From the NCBI GenBank assembly GCA_029204225.1, contig CM055092.1, forward strand, positions 44,948,087-45,012,086: a stretch of DNA of 64,000 nt, in the 5' to 3' direction. The notes beneath the pieces were generated by a model. It did not search any database and had not been told where the DNA came from. It saw only the letters and a list, made by a program, of their open reading frames with translations. This stretch comes from Diphasiastrum complanatum (lineage: Eukaryota > Streptophyta > Lycopodiopsida > Lycopodiales > Lycopodiaceae). Every line of letters begins with the position of its first letter. The stretch's first letter is position 1. The translations under genes were made by a program, and so were the position numbers. This document shows, piece after piece, positions 43,901 through 56,035 of this stretch.

Positions 43901-44886
43901 ACATTTCTTGACTCATTGGCAAAGCTTGGATACTCTTTGTTGATGTGTTTCCATGCAGGTGAATTTGAAGGTACCCTCATCATTCCATCCGTAGAGGTAT
44001 GGTGTGCATGCTAGTCCATAAGTTGTGCAAGAGATTTACAATGAAATAAACGTTGCAATCGTGTAATTACTGGAAAATGTCCTAAAACTTTGCACGGAAT
44101 GGTTGTCCCTTGCAAATCATCTCTATATCGAGTAGTATCACAAATGGACATTTCTTGAGTGATTCGTACTTTCCTCGATATAAAATACAATCTTTTGGAC
44201 ATGCATGATATTGCTTGTATCCATCCCGATGTTAGTCAACATCTTTCGTGCCTCATCTCTTGTCTCAGGCATGACATTTCCTTTTGGGAGAATTTTGTTT
44301 TTTAATAGTCTGTACATGACAAAAGAAGTCATTGTAAAAAAAATATCACTCGATGTCCAAATTGTAAATTTTGTTTCAAAGCAAAAATGACAAGTAGATG
44401 AAAAAAATATACTCAAATAATGACGTGAGGCTTTGGTCACTCCATCTATATTTGGCTTGAAGATTTAATAGAAGTAGAGAAGTCACCAAACGAGATGTCT
44501 TTGCTCCAGGATACAATTCTTTGATTCTTCTCGCAATTTTCTTTCTTCTTTAGACAAAAGTGCCTCCTCATCTTGTTCATTGTGTCTAGCTGCAATATTG
44601 TTCTCGTACATATCATCCAACATGTCTCCCATGACTTCAAATTCATCATTCATTGGAAGATCATTTTCGTCGTTGGAACTTGTTTGCAAAGAAGTAGATC
44701 TAGATGAGCTAGATTCAGATGCATTAGTCTCTTGATTAATGCGCTCATCAATTTCCATCATCTCTTTTAAGCCTTGACGTAGACAACGAGGTAATTGCTT
44801 TATATGTGGACCGTTGTATTGCATTCGTCGTCTACGTCGACCATTACGAGGATTATTGTCTCCAACACTAAATGAGGATGAAGAAT
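40916..44886 (-). pseudogene. CACTA TNP2 transposase gene, exons with several breaks
   Basis: Minus-strand blocks in family order: an acidic N-terminal exon from ~44886 (acceptor AG|GATTCTTC), then LYPGAKTSRLVTSLLLLN after a frameshift, LLKNKILPKGNVMPETRDEA, and VLGHFPVITRLQRLF with a stop (TAG where Trp is expected) at ~44011. The Transposase_21 region follows: FANESRNVRFGLAIDGVNSF, SIWPVCLANYNISPWLSTKK and MWTMHDYPGLGECSG (43.5-44.0 kb). Then come NLVGRYSFSLTKVVYENHRK and LLDLMHIFKNVGESIWKHLI (42.7-43.4 kb), further exons at 41.5-42.3 kb, and the DUF4216-like end (WFKVVCRGPNATVK; QVFFQPDRLNKIWWF, last exon ending 40916). The protein would cut and join CACTA ends. Two nonsense changes and a frameshift make this copy inactive. 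Confidence 0.85.
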
Positions 44887-44894
44887 CCTATGTA

Positions 44895-44980
44895 TCAAAA
44901 TAACAAGAAGTAGGTTGAAACAATGCTTGATAAACATTTTCTCCCAATACTTGATAGATCTAAATGTTGCATATGAATAT
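44895..44980 (-). pseudogene. Partial copy of the SET-domain C-terminus next to TNP2
   Basis: The minus strand reads ATFRSIKYWEKMFIKHCFN. The SET frame ends ATRSISFGEELFIKYSFN. The DNA is similar too (words TAGATCTATCA and TTYATCAAG). So a degraded second copy of the SET end sits directly before the first recognisable TNP2 exon. Confidence 0.6.
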
Positions 44981-45210
44981 AAACTACCTCTTAGTTTAAA
45001 AAGTATGAACATACCAATGTATCTATTAGACAGATTTGTCTTTTCAACTTGTTAACATTCAATGAACTCAAAGACGAATAATGCTCCTAACATTTAATCT
45101 AGACATATGACGAATAATGCTCCTAACATTTGACATATTTAATGACACAAACCAAATACAATCAAGATGCATGGATTATACATCTCTACATATCAATAAA
45201 ATTTAAATCT

Positions 45211-46221
45211 TCACATTTGACTTATTGTCTTTTGCGAACATTTGGGTAGAGGATGGTTGAAACTATACTTGATGAACAATTCCTCCCCAAAACTGATAGA
45301 TCTAGTGGCACAAACCATTACATAAGTGCTCTTTACATTCCTAGTAAAATATTCTTCTTTTCCATTGGTGCGTTCTTCAAAATCACAATTCATCAATAGA
45401 GGGTGGCCAATGGAACTATTTATATATGCAGCAATGTTTCCATGCACATATGGACATCCATCAATGTATGTACGATTTGCCCTTGAGATGTTGCCTCCTT
45501 GCATGCATTGCTCCTCTAAAGAGAAAGCATTTGAATTCAAGCCATATACTTGCATCCTCCATTCATGATGACACAAAGCATGCCACTCACCCCAACTGCA
45601 TTGAGGTCCTGCATATGGCATCAATGTCACAACACTATTTAAAGGGACCTCAATACTACTCAATGCAAAAAGGCCCAAACCAGCCTCAAGAAAGTGTTCA
45701 CTAGGCATGATCATGTACATTTGACCCCAATACGTAAATGGTGTTCCATTTAATGGTAATGGTGATTGGAGTGGCCAACACGAATATCTACTTCTAATAA
45801 AAGTTAAAACTAATGGTTGCAAGCTAGGTGAAAGAGGAAGGTCAGACAAAGAACCTAGAATGTCTTTTGGCACATCAACAGTGTGTAGTAATTTGCAATT
45901 ATCTTTCAAACTAGTCATAATACGTCCAAGACGTGTTCTCTTTTTTAAAGGGGTGGTCAAGTTTGTGGAATCCACGTGGAGTATCGTGGAGGACTCATGT
46001 GCAACATCTAGGATAGGTGTGGTTGGGTGGTAAGAACGTTCTAGAGATTTGGAGATGTGGATTGAATCACAAGGCATTGATGAACTAATTATATCATGCA
46101 AGGGGTCATCATCAACAAGAGCATCATCTAGGGCCAATGATGATCCAAAATCAATATTCATGTGATTTATCCTATTAATAATATTCTCAATCTCTCTTGC
46201 AGCTCTTTTTCTTGAAACCAA
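45211..46221 (-). CDS. SET-domain protein reading frame beside a CACTA transposase
   Basis: 336 codons open. The C-terminal half (about 180-325) has the order of a SET methyltransferase domain: EAGLGLFALSSIEV (the GxG start), VVTLMPYAG, YIDGCPYVHGNIAAYINSS (usual form GN.ARFINHS, here NS replaces NH), then RSISFGEELFIKYSF (the GEEL..Y end). SET proteins transfer methyl groups from S-adenosylmethionine, mostly to histone lysines. The N-terminal half is unrecognised apart from KKRTRLGRIM, a basic stretch that may localise it to the nucleus. The listed first codon is TTG and follows a possible splice acceptor; the first ATG is at 46161. It lies on the same strand as TNP2, 330 bases upstream of it. 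It may be a captured host gene or an element gene. The changed NH motif makes activity uncertain. Confidence 0.68.
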   Translation of the reverse strand: MVSRKRAAREIENIINRINHMNIDFGSSLALDDALVDDDPLHDIISSSMPCDSIHISKSLERSYHPTTPILDVAHESSTILHVDSTNLTTPLKKRTRLGRIMTSLKDNCKLLHTVDVPKDILGSLSDLPLSPSLQPLVLTFIRSRYSCWPLQSPLPLNGTPFTYWGQMYMIMPSEHFLEAGLGLFALSSIEVPLNSVVTLMPYAGPQCSWGEWHALCHHEWRMQVYGLNSNAFSLEEQCMQGGNISRANRTYIDGCPYVHGNIAAYINSSIGHPLLMNCDFEERTNGKEEYFTRNVKSTYVMVCATRSISFGEELFIKYSFNHPLPKCSQKTISQM

Positions 46222-46267
46222 CTTATGGTCCTTCTTCTACAAAAGTTGAAAATGTTAGATGTATCAG

Positions 46268-46881
<614 letters not shown>

Positions 46882-46924
46882 CGTGAATGAGTCTATTATG
46901 GGTGATTGAATATGGAAATCAAGA

Positions 46925-47098
46925 TTAACTACATCTAATCGTTCTATTTGGATTTTTTCTTTTAGAAGCAAGTGAGAGATTAACTTCATCTAATCATTCT
47001 ATTTGGATTTTTCCTTTTAGAAGCAAGTGAGAGATTAACTTCATCTAAATATTCTATTTGGATTTTTTCTTTTAGAAGCAAGTGAGAGATTAACTTCA
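46925..47098. repeat. 55-bp tandem repeat, about three copies, at the cut end of A2
   Basis: TTCTATTTGGATTTTTTCTT recurs at 46942, 46997 and 47052, period exactly 55, with few differences. On the minus strand the repeats are read through as KLISHLLLKEKIQIE in the A2 frame, so they extend the open frame past the element sequence. Confidence 0.9.
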
Positions 47099-48923
47099 AA
47101 GTATTGTGGGCCACTTCCAAGATTGAATCTTCATGCAAGATGACATCTCTATTCACCATCACATTTGAAATAGAGAGTGTAAAGACATTAAAGGCCTCCT
47201 TGATGGATGAGTATCCAATCATGATCCATGAGCTTGGATCATCCTTCCTTCTTGTTTCCAAGGGAATATGTGCAAAGCAAGCACTACCAAGCTCACTAAG
47301 GTGATCAACCTTAGGCTTCATCTTGAATAAAACTTCATATGGTGCTATTCCTTCAAGAGCTCCAATACTCCTCAAAGCTTTGATCTTCAGTGAAAATTTC
47401 TTCTCAACATATGCTTTGAATAATAAGGAATAATCATACACCATAATACTTGAAGAGAGAAGATATGTGCATCTTGTGTGATCATCCTCCTTTGAAATAT
47501 TGGACATATAAGAAACATCAAGAGAGTTTGCACTCTCATTTGGAACCAATTTGTAGATGCCTTCAAATCTTGATCCATATGCAAGGATCTCACCATCCTT
47601 CTTAATCACACAATTGTCAATATTGAAATTGACATCAAAGCCAATATCAAGAAGTTGGCCAACACTTAAGATGTTCTTTGTAAGCTTTGGGACAAAAAGA
47701 ACATTGTTAAGAAAGAGATCTTTAGAAGATGCAAGCTTCAAGGGAATAATCCCTACTCCTTCAATATTGCACTCATGCTTACTTGCAAAGTATATGGTCT
47801 TCTTGACTCCATCATAAGGCATAATAGATGAAAAAAAGTGCTTGGAGCCACACATATGTGAAGATGCTCCACTATCAATATACCATGAGTCATCCTTGTT
47901 GAAGGTGGAAGAGGAGAAGCTTGATGCCATAAGAGAGCCTTCTCCATCACTTGCAATATAGTCTTCTTTCTCATTGGTGATGTTGGCTTGATTGAGTTGA
48001 TTCTTCTTCTTGAAGCAATTGGTGGCATAATGGCCTTTCTTGCCACAATAAAAGCACTTGATCATCTTCTTCTTGAGATTTGAATTAGAAGCATGAGAGG
48101 TATCCTCCTCCTCTCCATCTTGGTCTTTAGCTTTGTCATTAGAGAAGTGATGGTGTTGCTTCTTACTCCTCTCTTTGTGCTTGGCAAATAGAACTTTGCC
48201 ATCATCATGATTGAGTGATAGCTTGTCCATCCTCAAGAGTTTGTACTCTTGTCTTGATTCTTCAGAAATAAGCACAATTTGAAGGGCCTCCAAACTTGGT
48301 AGCTCCTCCTTAATAGCATAGGATTGGACAAGGTTGTCATATTCATCTCTCAAGCCATTGAGAATAACTTGGACTAGCTCACTTTGATTGATTGAGTCAC
48401 CAATACATGCAAGCTCCCTATGAATATCCTTGACTCTCAAAACATAATTAGATGCACTCTCATCACTCTTTTGACTACTTTGGAATATTTGATTTCTAAG
48501 AGTGAGGAACCTAGAGGTGTTCTTAGCCTCATAGATGGACTTGAGACAATCCCAAGCTTCCTTGGATGTAGAACAATCACCAATCTCCCTCAATATCTCA
48601 TTAGAGACATTCATCTTAATGTAGTGGAGAGCCATCCTAGCTCTCTTCTTGTATTTTTGTACTTCTTGAAGGACTTGAGGCTCCTCCTCAATCCCAAGTA
48701 CAATGTCCATCACATCTTGGAGTATCAAGATGGACTCCATCCTCAACTTCCATATTGAATAATTGGAAGTAGACAATCTCTCACTTGGTTGCAACAAGTA
48801 TGAACAAAAAATGATGAAAGTGATGAACAAAAAATGTTGCTTCTCTCTCACTATAGGATCCAATAATGGTGTGCTACCATCTCCTATGCAAGATCTTGCA
48901 ACAAACTGTGAGATGATTCTCAC
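47099..48923 (-). CDS. Gag-protease-truncated integrase frame of copia A2
   Basis: The 645-codon minus-strand frame spans 46986-48923. It holds UBN2 Gag from ERLSTSNYSIWKLRMES (~48.77 kb), a zinc knuckle KCFYCGKKGHYATNCFK (48.05 kb), the protease with WYIDSGASSHM (47.87 kb) and its downstream block. The integrase lacks two blocks relative to F: about 87 residues with the HHCC finger and first Asp, and about 77 with the second Asp and the Glu. Both are removed in frame (joints SNISKEDDHTR and KALRSIGALEG). A1 has the same two joints, so the deletions predate both copies. The first ~45 residues look like translated leader, and no ATG lies close to the usual Gag start, so the true start is uncertain. 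Gag and protease could still function. Confidence 0.85.
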
Positions 48924-49541
48924 TAGCTATCTCAATCTCTCCAAAACTAGATCTACTTCACATCAAATGATGGAGTATGGGCAAAGTTAGGATGAAACAC
49001 TCTTAGCACGTGTGAAATACACTAAGAAACCAAATTTGACTCAAATACAATGATATCGCATGAAACAAAATGGCTAAGATCTCAAAACAGTGCCTAGATC
49101 ACATATAGATGAGATTGATAAGCATTCAACTATGATTTTGGATCAAAAAAGCAATCTTTTGACCATACCAAATGTGTCCACCCAGGTCTAGGTGCCCTAC
49201 CTAACCCTCTTCAAAAGCTTATAACTTTTGATTGGCTCAACCAAATGAATGAAACTGATTGCATCAGAAACTAGACAAAAATAGCTTCAAAACAAGCTAT
49301 CTAGCAAGATTTTTGGATCAAACATGAAAGGGAACTCCCAAACTGAAATTGGATGTTCCTCACACGTGTCTGAGCACCTGATTCCTTACAGAACTAGGTT
49401 AGACCCAATCAATGTCCTTTTTATCTCTTTTGATCCAAAATTGAACAAGATAGCTAGGAAAATGGGCCTTGACAACTTCTAGCTCAAGATTGATGAAAAT
49501 TTTTCACTTAGATGGATCAAAATGCATGGTAACCTTAGGTA
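48924..49541 (-). other. Leader of copia A2
   Basis: No gene. Contains CACGTGTGAAAT and CACACGTGTCTG words at ~49006 and ~49371, close to the palindrome in the LTR. Confidence 0.6.
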
Positions 49542-49554
49542 GGCTATGATACCA
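49542..49554 (-). other. Primer binding site of copia A2
   Basis: TGGTATCATAGCC on the minus strand, one change (T for G) from the usual TGGTATCAGAGCC. It directly follows the LTR end. Confidence 0.85.
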
Positions 49555-50374
49555 TGTTGAATTTCACACGTGTGGATTGTCCACTACATGTACTTGTGAT
49601 CTCCTAAGGTGTGTAGATGCACCAAGATCAAGACTAGATTGAGATTCAAGATCTATCTTTGATTCTATGGCAAAAACACACTACTACATGCATTCAATCA
49701 CTTGCAACTCTCACTCACACGTGTGGGAAGTGTTCCAAAAGTATTCTAAGTAAAAACAAGCTGCTCTCCTTGGGTAGAGAGAGAAAAACCATCAAGAGCT
49801 CTCAGGTAGAGAGAGAAAGCTAGAAATTCAATGACACTCAAAATCCACTCAATCTCAAAATCAATTAGATCCAAAAGGAGGAGTACAATGATACTAATAG
49901 ATTCATGAGCTACCACTATGCTTAACTATAATTGGATCACACTTTGCCACCTCTTAATCCTATTGGACCATTGATCCATGCACCTCTAAATTCTATTGGA
50001 CTATATTCAAGCACACCTCAATTTTCTATTGGACCTCACAAGGTTCCACCTCTAAATCCTATTGGACCTCTTAAGCTTCATCAAACAAAAGCATGACACT
50101 TGTCTACACTCTAATTGGCACAAGTTTGGCTCTATTTTGGCTCAATATTGGCATTACAAGTGGAAATGGATAATTTGCCATCTATGCCAAATTTGACCCT
50201 ATCAACATCCTACACCTAAATGCTTGACTATGAAATTCTATGAGACCCCTATATCAAACATTTTGATTTACTTTAAAATTCTCCACACGTGGGAACATCC
50301 TCCACACATGTGAGATTCACTTACAAACTTCTATCATAAAAAATACCAAGCTAAATTTTTGCCAATTTCTCACA
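49555..50374 (-). repeat. 5' LTR of copia A2, complete
   Basis: 820 bp, TGTTGAATTTCACACG to CAATTTCTCACA in plus orientation; on the minus strand TGTGAG...CAACA. The 3' LTR is missing because the element is cut at the microsatellite near 46.9 kb. Bears two GGTAGAGAGAGAA motifs (49771-49785, 49805-49818). Confidence 0.92.
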
Positions 50375-51540
50375 CAAATAACAAACAAAGTGCAATTGAT
50401 GTCAATACCAATAACAATATATACCTGCTGTTGCAATCATGAGATGAATCGCTATTTGATAATGATGACATCTTCGATGACATACACACACTATAGCCAA
50501 CTACTCTATACCACATCAAAAGTAATCATTATGAGACTGTATGTTCTGAATAAATATAATAAATTTTGTTAAAGACATGCCAACATCTAATCCATGTATA
50601 TTCTACTTATGCTTAATGTAGATCTAATATTCTAGTAACATTGCTATCAAGAAAATTGCTTGGGTGGGGCAACACATGACGAGCAATCAAAATGAGGTCC
50701 ATACTGACAAATGTTAGACATCAATAGATAGTGCGTGCAGGCCTATCTCAACTAATTTAAAGACCACATAGCAGTCAATGTTCGAACCTCTCAGTTTAAA
50801 CTCTTGTATAAGATGAGTGATGATCTCAAGGTAAATCTCTTTGGATTGGCCTAGTGTGCCATGGTATTTCATGACGAGCAATACGCATTCGCCCTTTCTT
50901 TTTATGGTTGCTTTGTATGCAAGAAATCACACCATTGATCAGCATCTTTATTACAATGCTAAATGATATTTCAACTAATTACTATGATTTTATATAAGGT
51001 TATATAGGTCACACACCAACAATTAAAAAGATTTATCATATAGGTCACATATCACTAAGGTCCTCAATATAACATAAATGCTTTTGATCATGAATCTAAA
51101 TGACCCCATGCAACCATTTAAGAGGCCACATGACAAAAGCAAAAAAAATTTATTTGACCATGTAATTATGTCATCAAATTATATCAAATCTATGACACCT
51201 AGATTATTAATAAACTAAATATTTTATGACATCACCGATTTGACATAATATTATGTCATAAAATCTTAAAAAACTTGTAAAATTACTTGTTTAACAATAA
51301 TATGTACTACTTCTTATCTCATGATTTTGTCTTGTATGTCAAATCTCAAGAAAAATAAAATTTATAACAATATAAAACTAGTTTTAACAATTAAATACTA
51401 CCATAATGATCTTTGAATTGGTTTTTTTACATTCCATCATATTAAAAAATATATTTTATGTAAAATCCTACAATAAAATATTCTCATAAAATCTAGAAAA
51501 GATTATGAGAATATTGAATGACATTTGAAGCATGCAAGCC
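50375..51540. other. No gene seen; AT-rich flank
   Basis: Flank of A2, beginning CAAAT (its likely target copy). ATGACATAATTATGTCAT-like words recur near 51150-51260. No recognisable frames. Confidence 0.4.
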
Positions 51541-51583
51541 CATGTGGGGGACCCTCTCACGTGCCAAGAGAGGGAAAAAAAAA

Positions 51584-51660
51584 AACGCGTGGAACATCCG
51601 CGCATGGATATCGCGTGGATTATCCACGCGTGGATAACTTTTGCGTGGATAATCCACGTG
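51584..51660. repeat. GTGGATAATCCAC palindromes before a TnpA-like exon
   Basis: Within 75 bases: CGCGTGGAACATCCGCG, GCGTGGATTATCCACGC and GCGTGGATAATCCACG. Same motif set as 39200-39560. Confidence 0.65.
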
Positions 51661-51995
51661 AAACTTGAATGCCAATAAAATGGCATTTCCGCGAGCATTC
51701 TTGCTCCTCTTATTTTGCTTTCAAGTTTTATAGGTTTTCTAATCTAGTGTTTAGTGCCCTTGCTTGCTATTGCTCTTCTAAGCTCTATAGATCTTGCTTG
51801 CTTGCTTTTGGTTGCTCTTCATTGTTAGTAATCTTGCTCTTGCTTTTGCTTGCTTTATTGATCTTCTTTGTTCTTGCTTACTATTAATCTATTGCTTTCT
51901 ATTCATTGCTTACTCTTCTAATCTAAAAGTCTTCAATACTCTTTCACTCCCATTCTCCACTACTTTCTAACTTTTAAAGTTTTTTCTTTGATACA

Positions 51996-52405
51996 ATGTC
52001 TTCAAGTGGTAGGTCAAGTGGAAGGTCAAGTGGGAGACCATCTAGGAGAAGAGCTCGTGAGGAGCCCGAAGAATATAATCAAGAGTGGTTTGAAAATCTA
52101 TCTCCTCAACAAAGAGATAGAATAAAAAATCTTGTGTTATCTTCTTCGGGTGAATCATCCGAGAGAAGAGCTTCCGAAGATGCCCCTTCCCAAGAATCGT
52201 GTAGTGTGTATTATGATCTTAATCCACATGGTGGAGTTATAAAAAATACGCATGGCAATGTAGTTCATGCCCGTTTGCGTGATTTAGTTGCTTTATATTT
52301 TGGTAAAGATTACATGATCAATTGGTCCTCCCAATCGCTTGAAGACAAAAATAAAATAATAGAAACTTTGTATTCTGAATTCCCTCAATCCAATGTGCTT
52401 TATGG
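51996..52405 (+). pseudogene. TnpA-like first exon of a DNA transposon
   Basis: ATG at 51996. A basic, Ser/Arg-rich start (SGRSSGRPSRRRAREEPEEY) is followed by EWFENLSPQQRDRIKNLVLS and a block HARLRDLVALYFGKDYMINW then KNKIIETLYSEFPQ. The last block resembles the conserved core of small plant CACTA/transposase-24 proteins (a DW or NW, then a helix ending in F). That assignment is inference. The frame runs into antisense copia C2 at ~52405, so the gene is cut after its first exon. A CT-rich leader (51700-51990) precedes it, with the palindrome cluster upstream. Confidence 0.5.
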
Positions 52406-53319
52406 AGTTTACACACTTGATTGTGTTTACCTTCGATAATATAACCTTCGGATTGCCCCATGTAAATGTCTTCTTCGATAACTCCATTGCGATATGTTGT
52501 TTGTACATCCATTTGATGTATTTCCAAATCTGCTGCAACAACAAACGATAACAAAAGTCGAATAGAAGAATGCTTGACTACTAGACTGAAGGTCTCAGTG
52601 TAATCGACGTTGTATACCTGAGAAAATCCTCTTGTGACAAGTCAGGCTTTTCTTTTGTCGATGCTTTCGTCTGCTTTGTACTTGACTTTGAAAATCCATT
52701 TACAATCAACTATGTTTTTGCTAGTAGGAAATTCGACAATTGTCCATGTCTGGTTCTTGATAAGAGATGAATACTCTTTATTCATAGCTTCTTTCCAGAG
52801 ATCGGAATTGGACTGACTGAGTGCCTCTTTCATAGTTGTTGGCTCCTGAACAAGATAGGCTGCAGACTCGTCAATATACCTCACAGGTGGTCTGCTAGTC
52901 CTTGATGATCTTCTGGGAAATGGAGGAAGTTGATTATTTTCATCATATTGTAGTTGCTGAACTACGACATCATCTTCTTCGGATTTGTCATTAATATGTT
53001 GTTCATCGAAAGTAGATGAGCTTGGACCTTTAATGGGAATAGTCATTTGAGGAACATCGAATTTCAATATGTCGGACAAGTCAGACAAGTCGGCTAAATG
53101 GGCTTTTCCTTTTCCTTTGAGGTTGATAAACTGATCTTCGATGAAGATGACATTTTGGCTAGTGAATATCTTCGACTCGATGGGATCAAACAACTTGTAG
53201 GCTTGATCTGAAGTAGTGTAGCTGATGAAAATACATTTGATACTCTGGAAGTCGAGCTTCTTCCTGAGATCATGAGAAATCTGTGTATAAGCCATACATC
53301 CAAAAAATTTTAAATCCAA
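52406..53319 (-). pseudogene. Copia C2 integrase end and reverse transcriptase start
   Basis: Minus strand: the integrase C-terminal part KFFGCMAYTQISHDLRKKLD and VIFIEDQFINLKGKGK, a Ser-rich linker, then reverse transcriptase WKEAMNKEYSSLIKNQTW and CKWIFKVKYKADESIDKRKA (stop at 52642). After a shift, EIHQMDVQTTYRNG holds the first catalytic Asp at ~52.51 kb. Sequence stops at VCKLHKA (52406). YVDD and everything after it are lost. Confidence 0.88.
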
Positions 53320-54716
53320 TAAAGAAGGTTTGGTACCTATCCAAACTTTGAATGGTGTTTTGTCTGAGAGACCTTTAGTAGGACATATGTTATGAATATA
53401 GGTTGTTGTTGAAACAGCATCAGTCTGCCGATTCGACTAAGGTTCTATTCTTTTTCTTAGCAAGACCATTTGACTAAGGCGAATAGGAGGTAATGTATTG
53501 TATTCAATGCCGTTGCTAAGGCAATACTCCTTGAATTTGGTGGAGATGTATTCTCTCTTGTTGTCGGACCTTAGTGCTTTAATTCTTTTACCAGTCTGAT
53601 TTGCTACATGCTCTTTGAATTGTTTGAACTTGATAAAAGCTTATGATTTAGGCTTGATGAAGTAAACATCTATTCTTCGAGAGAATTCGTCACTAAAAGT
53701 AATGATATACTTTGCATCTAGCAATGAAGGAGTTTGAATAGGTCCACATATATCTGAATGCACAACATCTAACAGACCTTTTGTTACATTCCTATGACTC
53801 AATCTAAAAGAAATCCTAGTTTGTTTTCCAAAGATGCAGCTATGGCAGATAGGGAGATCGACTTTACCAGAAGGATAGTCGAGACCAAGTGCTAGGAATT
53901 TTCTGGAAATATTCAATACAGATGCATAATTCAAGTGTCCTAAGAGATGATGCCATAGTAATGCTTTATTGAAAAGAATAGAGGTTTTCAAGGCTTGACT
54001 AGAATCAGAATAACAATGTGCCAATCTATATAAGTATCCATGCCTCTTGCCGAGTGCAAGGACCTTATTATTTCTATCAATAATTCTACATTGATCAGAC
54101 TCAAACTCCACCTTATGACGTATATCTGTAGTTCTACTTACTGATAATAGATTTGTAGAGAGTTTCGGAACATACAAGACTTTTGACAGTAGTCTGAATT
54201 GATTATGTTGGAATCGTAATCTTACAATACCTTCACCTTCGATAGTGTGAGTACTATCATCACCAAGATGAATATATTTTGTTGTGCTGTAAGGCGTATA
54301 GGAATGAAAAAACTCACGATGATTGGTCATATGTTGTGTAGCTCCAGAATCCAGAAACCACGAATCATCTAAATTTGCGTATTTGTCTTTGACCATAAAA
54401 GCGCCTTCATCCATTTCAACTTCATGAGATGCTGAAACTGTATTTGCTTGTTGATTTGGTTGCTTGGTTGCATTCTTTGCTTTGAGAATTCGACAATCCT
54501 GGAACTCATGGTTATTGCGCTTGCAACACCTACAAAACATCTTCTTCTTCGACGAATTTGGATTCGATGATTGTTCTTGACTTTGAGTCTGTTTCTGATT
54601 CGATGCAAACTGCTTAGAGCTTTTCTGCTTTTATCATTTAGAGCCCTTGTTGACATATAGAGCATGAGATGAAGAGGTAGACAAAGTGTCTTGACTTCTT
54701 CGATTATCTTCTTGCA
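53320..54716 (-). pseudogene. Copia C2 gag end, protease and integrase core
   Basis: Right to left: a Gag tail (LQEDNRRSQDTLSTSSSHAL) with stops, zinc knuckle FCRCCKRNNHEFQDCR at 54.53 kb, protease SWFLDSGATQHM at 54.36 kb, HHCC finger LLWHHLLGHLNYAS / CHSCIFGKQ at 53.9 kb, VVHSDICGP (first Asp) and ALRSDNKREYIS (second Asp). The Glu site is LAKKKNRTL (Lys for Glu) beside a stop and a shift. 300 codons (53641-54540) are open. Close to C1, but better preserved. Cut at 54716 and joined to gypsy J. Confidence 0.88.
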
Positions 54717-56035
54717 GCTGATTCCTAGTGTGGACACGCTACCCGAGACCAATCATGGGCATGACATTCTTCCTCCCTTATTCAAGTTCTGTCCTCAAAA
54801 CTTAAAACTAAGGAAGTTCCTCCTTAAGATTCCTTCATGTTCCCAAGAATCATCATCATCTGTGCATCTCTGCCATCGAACCAGACGCTCGGTAACTATA
54901 CAATTTCTCAATCCTTTAGTTCTTGTATCCAAGGTATTTTTGGATTTAAGGCACCCTTGATGATTCATCCAACAGGTCCAATTGATCTCCAAATCCAAGA
55001 TGCTCTCCTTTACGTAGACTCTTCTTGAGTCGGCTTACGTGAAATACCGGATGCACTTGAGATCCTTCTGGGAATTCCAATTGGTAAGTTAAGGATATGA
55101 TCTTTTTCAAGATCTAATATGGTCCTCTATACCTAGGGGAAATATATAATGCTTGCTGGTACGCATTACACTAGAATCCTTCAGGATTCTCAAGTATACC
55201 AAATCCCCCACTTGAAAGTCTCGTGGTGATCATTTAGATTTGCATAATGTCAGTCCCTATCATGGGCACACTGGAAATTTTCACGTACAACTCGTAGCAT
55301 TTCCTGCATATCATGTAGGAAATCCGCTACCTTCTAAAACTTGATCGTCTGAGTCTCTACTGCAATGGGTGACCTAGGCTCAAAACCGTACATAAGCATA
55401 AACGGGCTATAACTGGTAGCCGAATGTTTACTACTATTATAGGCAAACTGGATTAGTGGAAGATACTTCTCCCAACCAGATTGCTGTCTAGAAACATGTG
55501 CTCAAAGCATTTGTTTCCGTAGACTGATTTGTTCTTTCCATGCATCCATCCATCTTAGGATGATCAGAAAAATCCAAGCTCAGAGTCATCTCTAATTTAA
55601 CAAACACAGCCGACCAAAAGTGACCGGTGAATTTCGGATTGGGATCACTCACAATATCACTTGGTAATCCGTAAAGTCTAAACAGATGCTCTACAAATGT
55701 CTTAGCTAAATCAGAAGCCTTTGCGATGGTCTTTACCAGAATAAAAGTAGCCAATTTGGTAAGACGGTCAACCACAACCCAAATTGCATCATGCAGTTTA
55801 TTCATCCGCGGTAACCCAACCATGAAATCCAAGAAAATACTATCCCATCTCTTATCCGGGATATCCAATGGATGCAACAATACGCCAGCCTTATGGCATT
55901 CAGCTTTATTCAACTGGCATTGGTCACACTTGACCACATAGATGCTACAAAGGGCTTGAGTTTTGGCCAATAGAAGTCCCTTCGTACCAAATCTAATGTA
56001 CGATGTATGCCGGGATGTCCTGCGCATGGTGAGTC
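54717..56035 (-). pseudogene. Gypsy J integrase with chromodomain (chromovirus)
   Basis: Minus strand: zinc finger PCAGHPGIHRTL and KCDQCQLNKAE, core SIFLDFMVGLP (Asp), IVSDPNPKFTGHFW (Asp) and GCMERTNQ (Glu). The C-terminal part has stops and ends with a chromodomain-like block, KNTLDTRTKGLRNCIVTERL then VRWQRCTDDDDSWEHE. Chromodomains on integrase steer chromoviruses to chromatin marked by histone methylation. Although the DDE residues are present, the frame stops after NALSTCF (55488) and later blocks are in other frames. Confidence 0.85.

Noticed and set aside
50760-50850. Possible third SINE around GTTCGAACCTC
   Set aside because: A B-box-like word is present but no A box at the right distance and no similarity to the SINE body.
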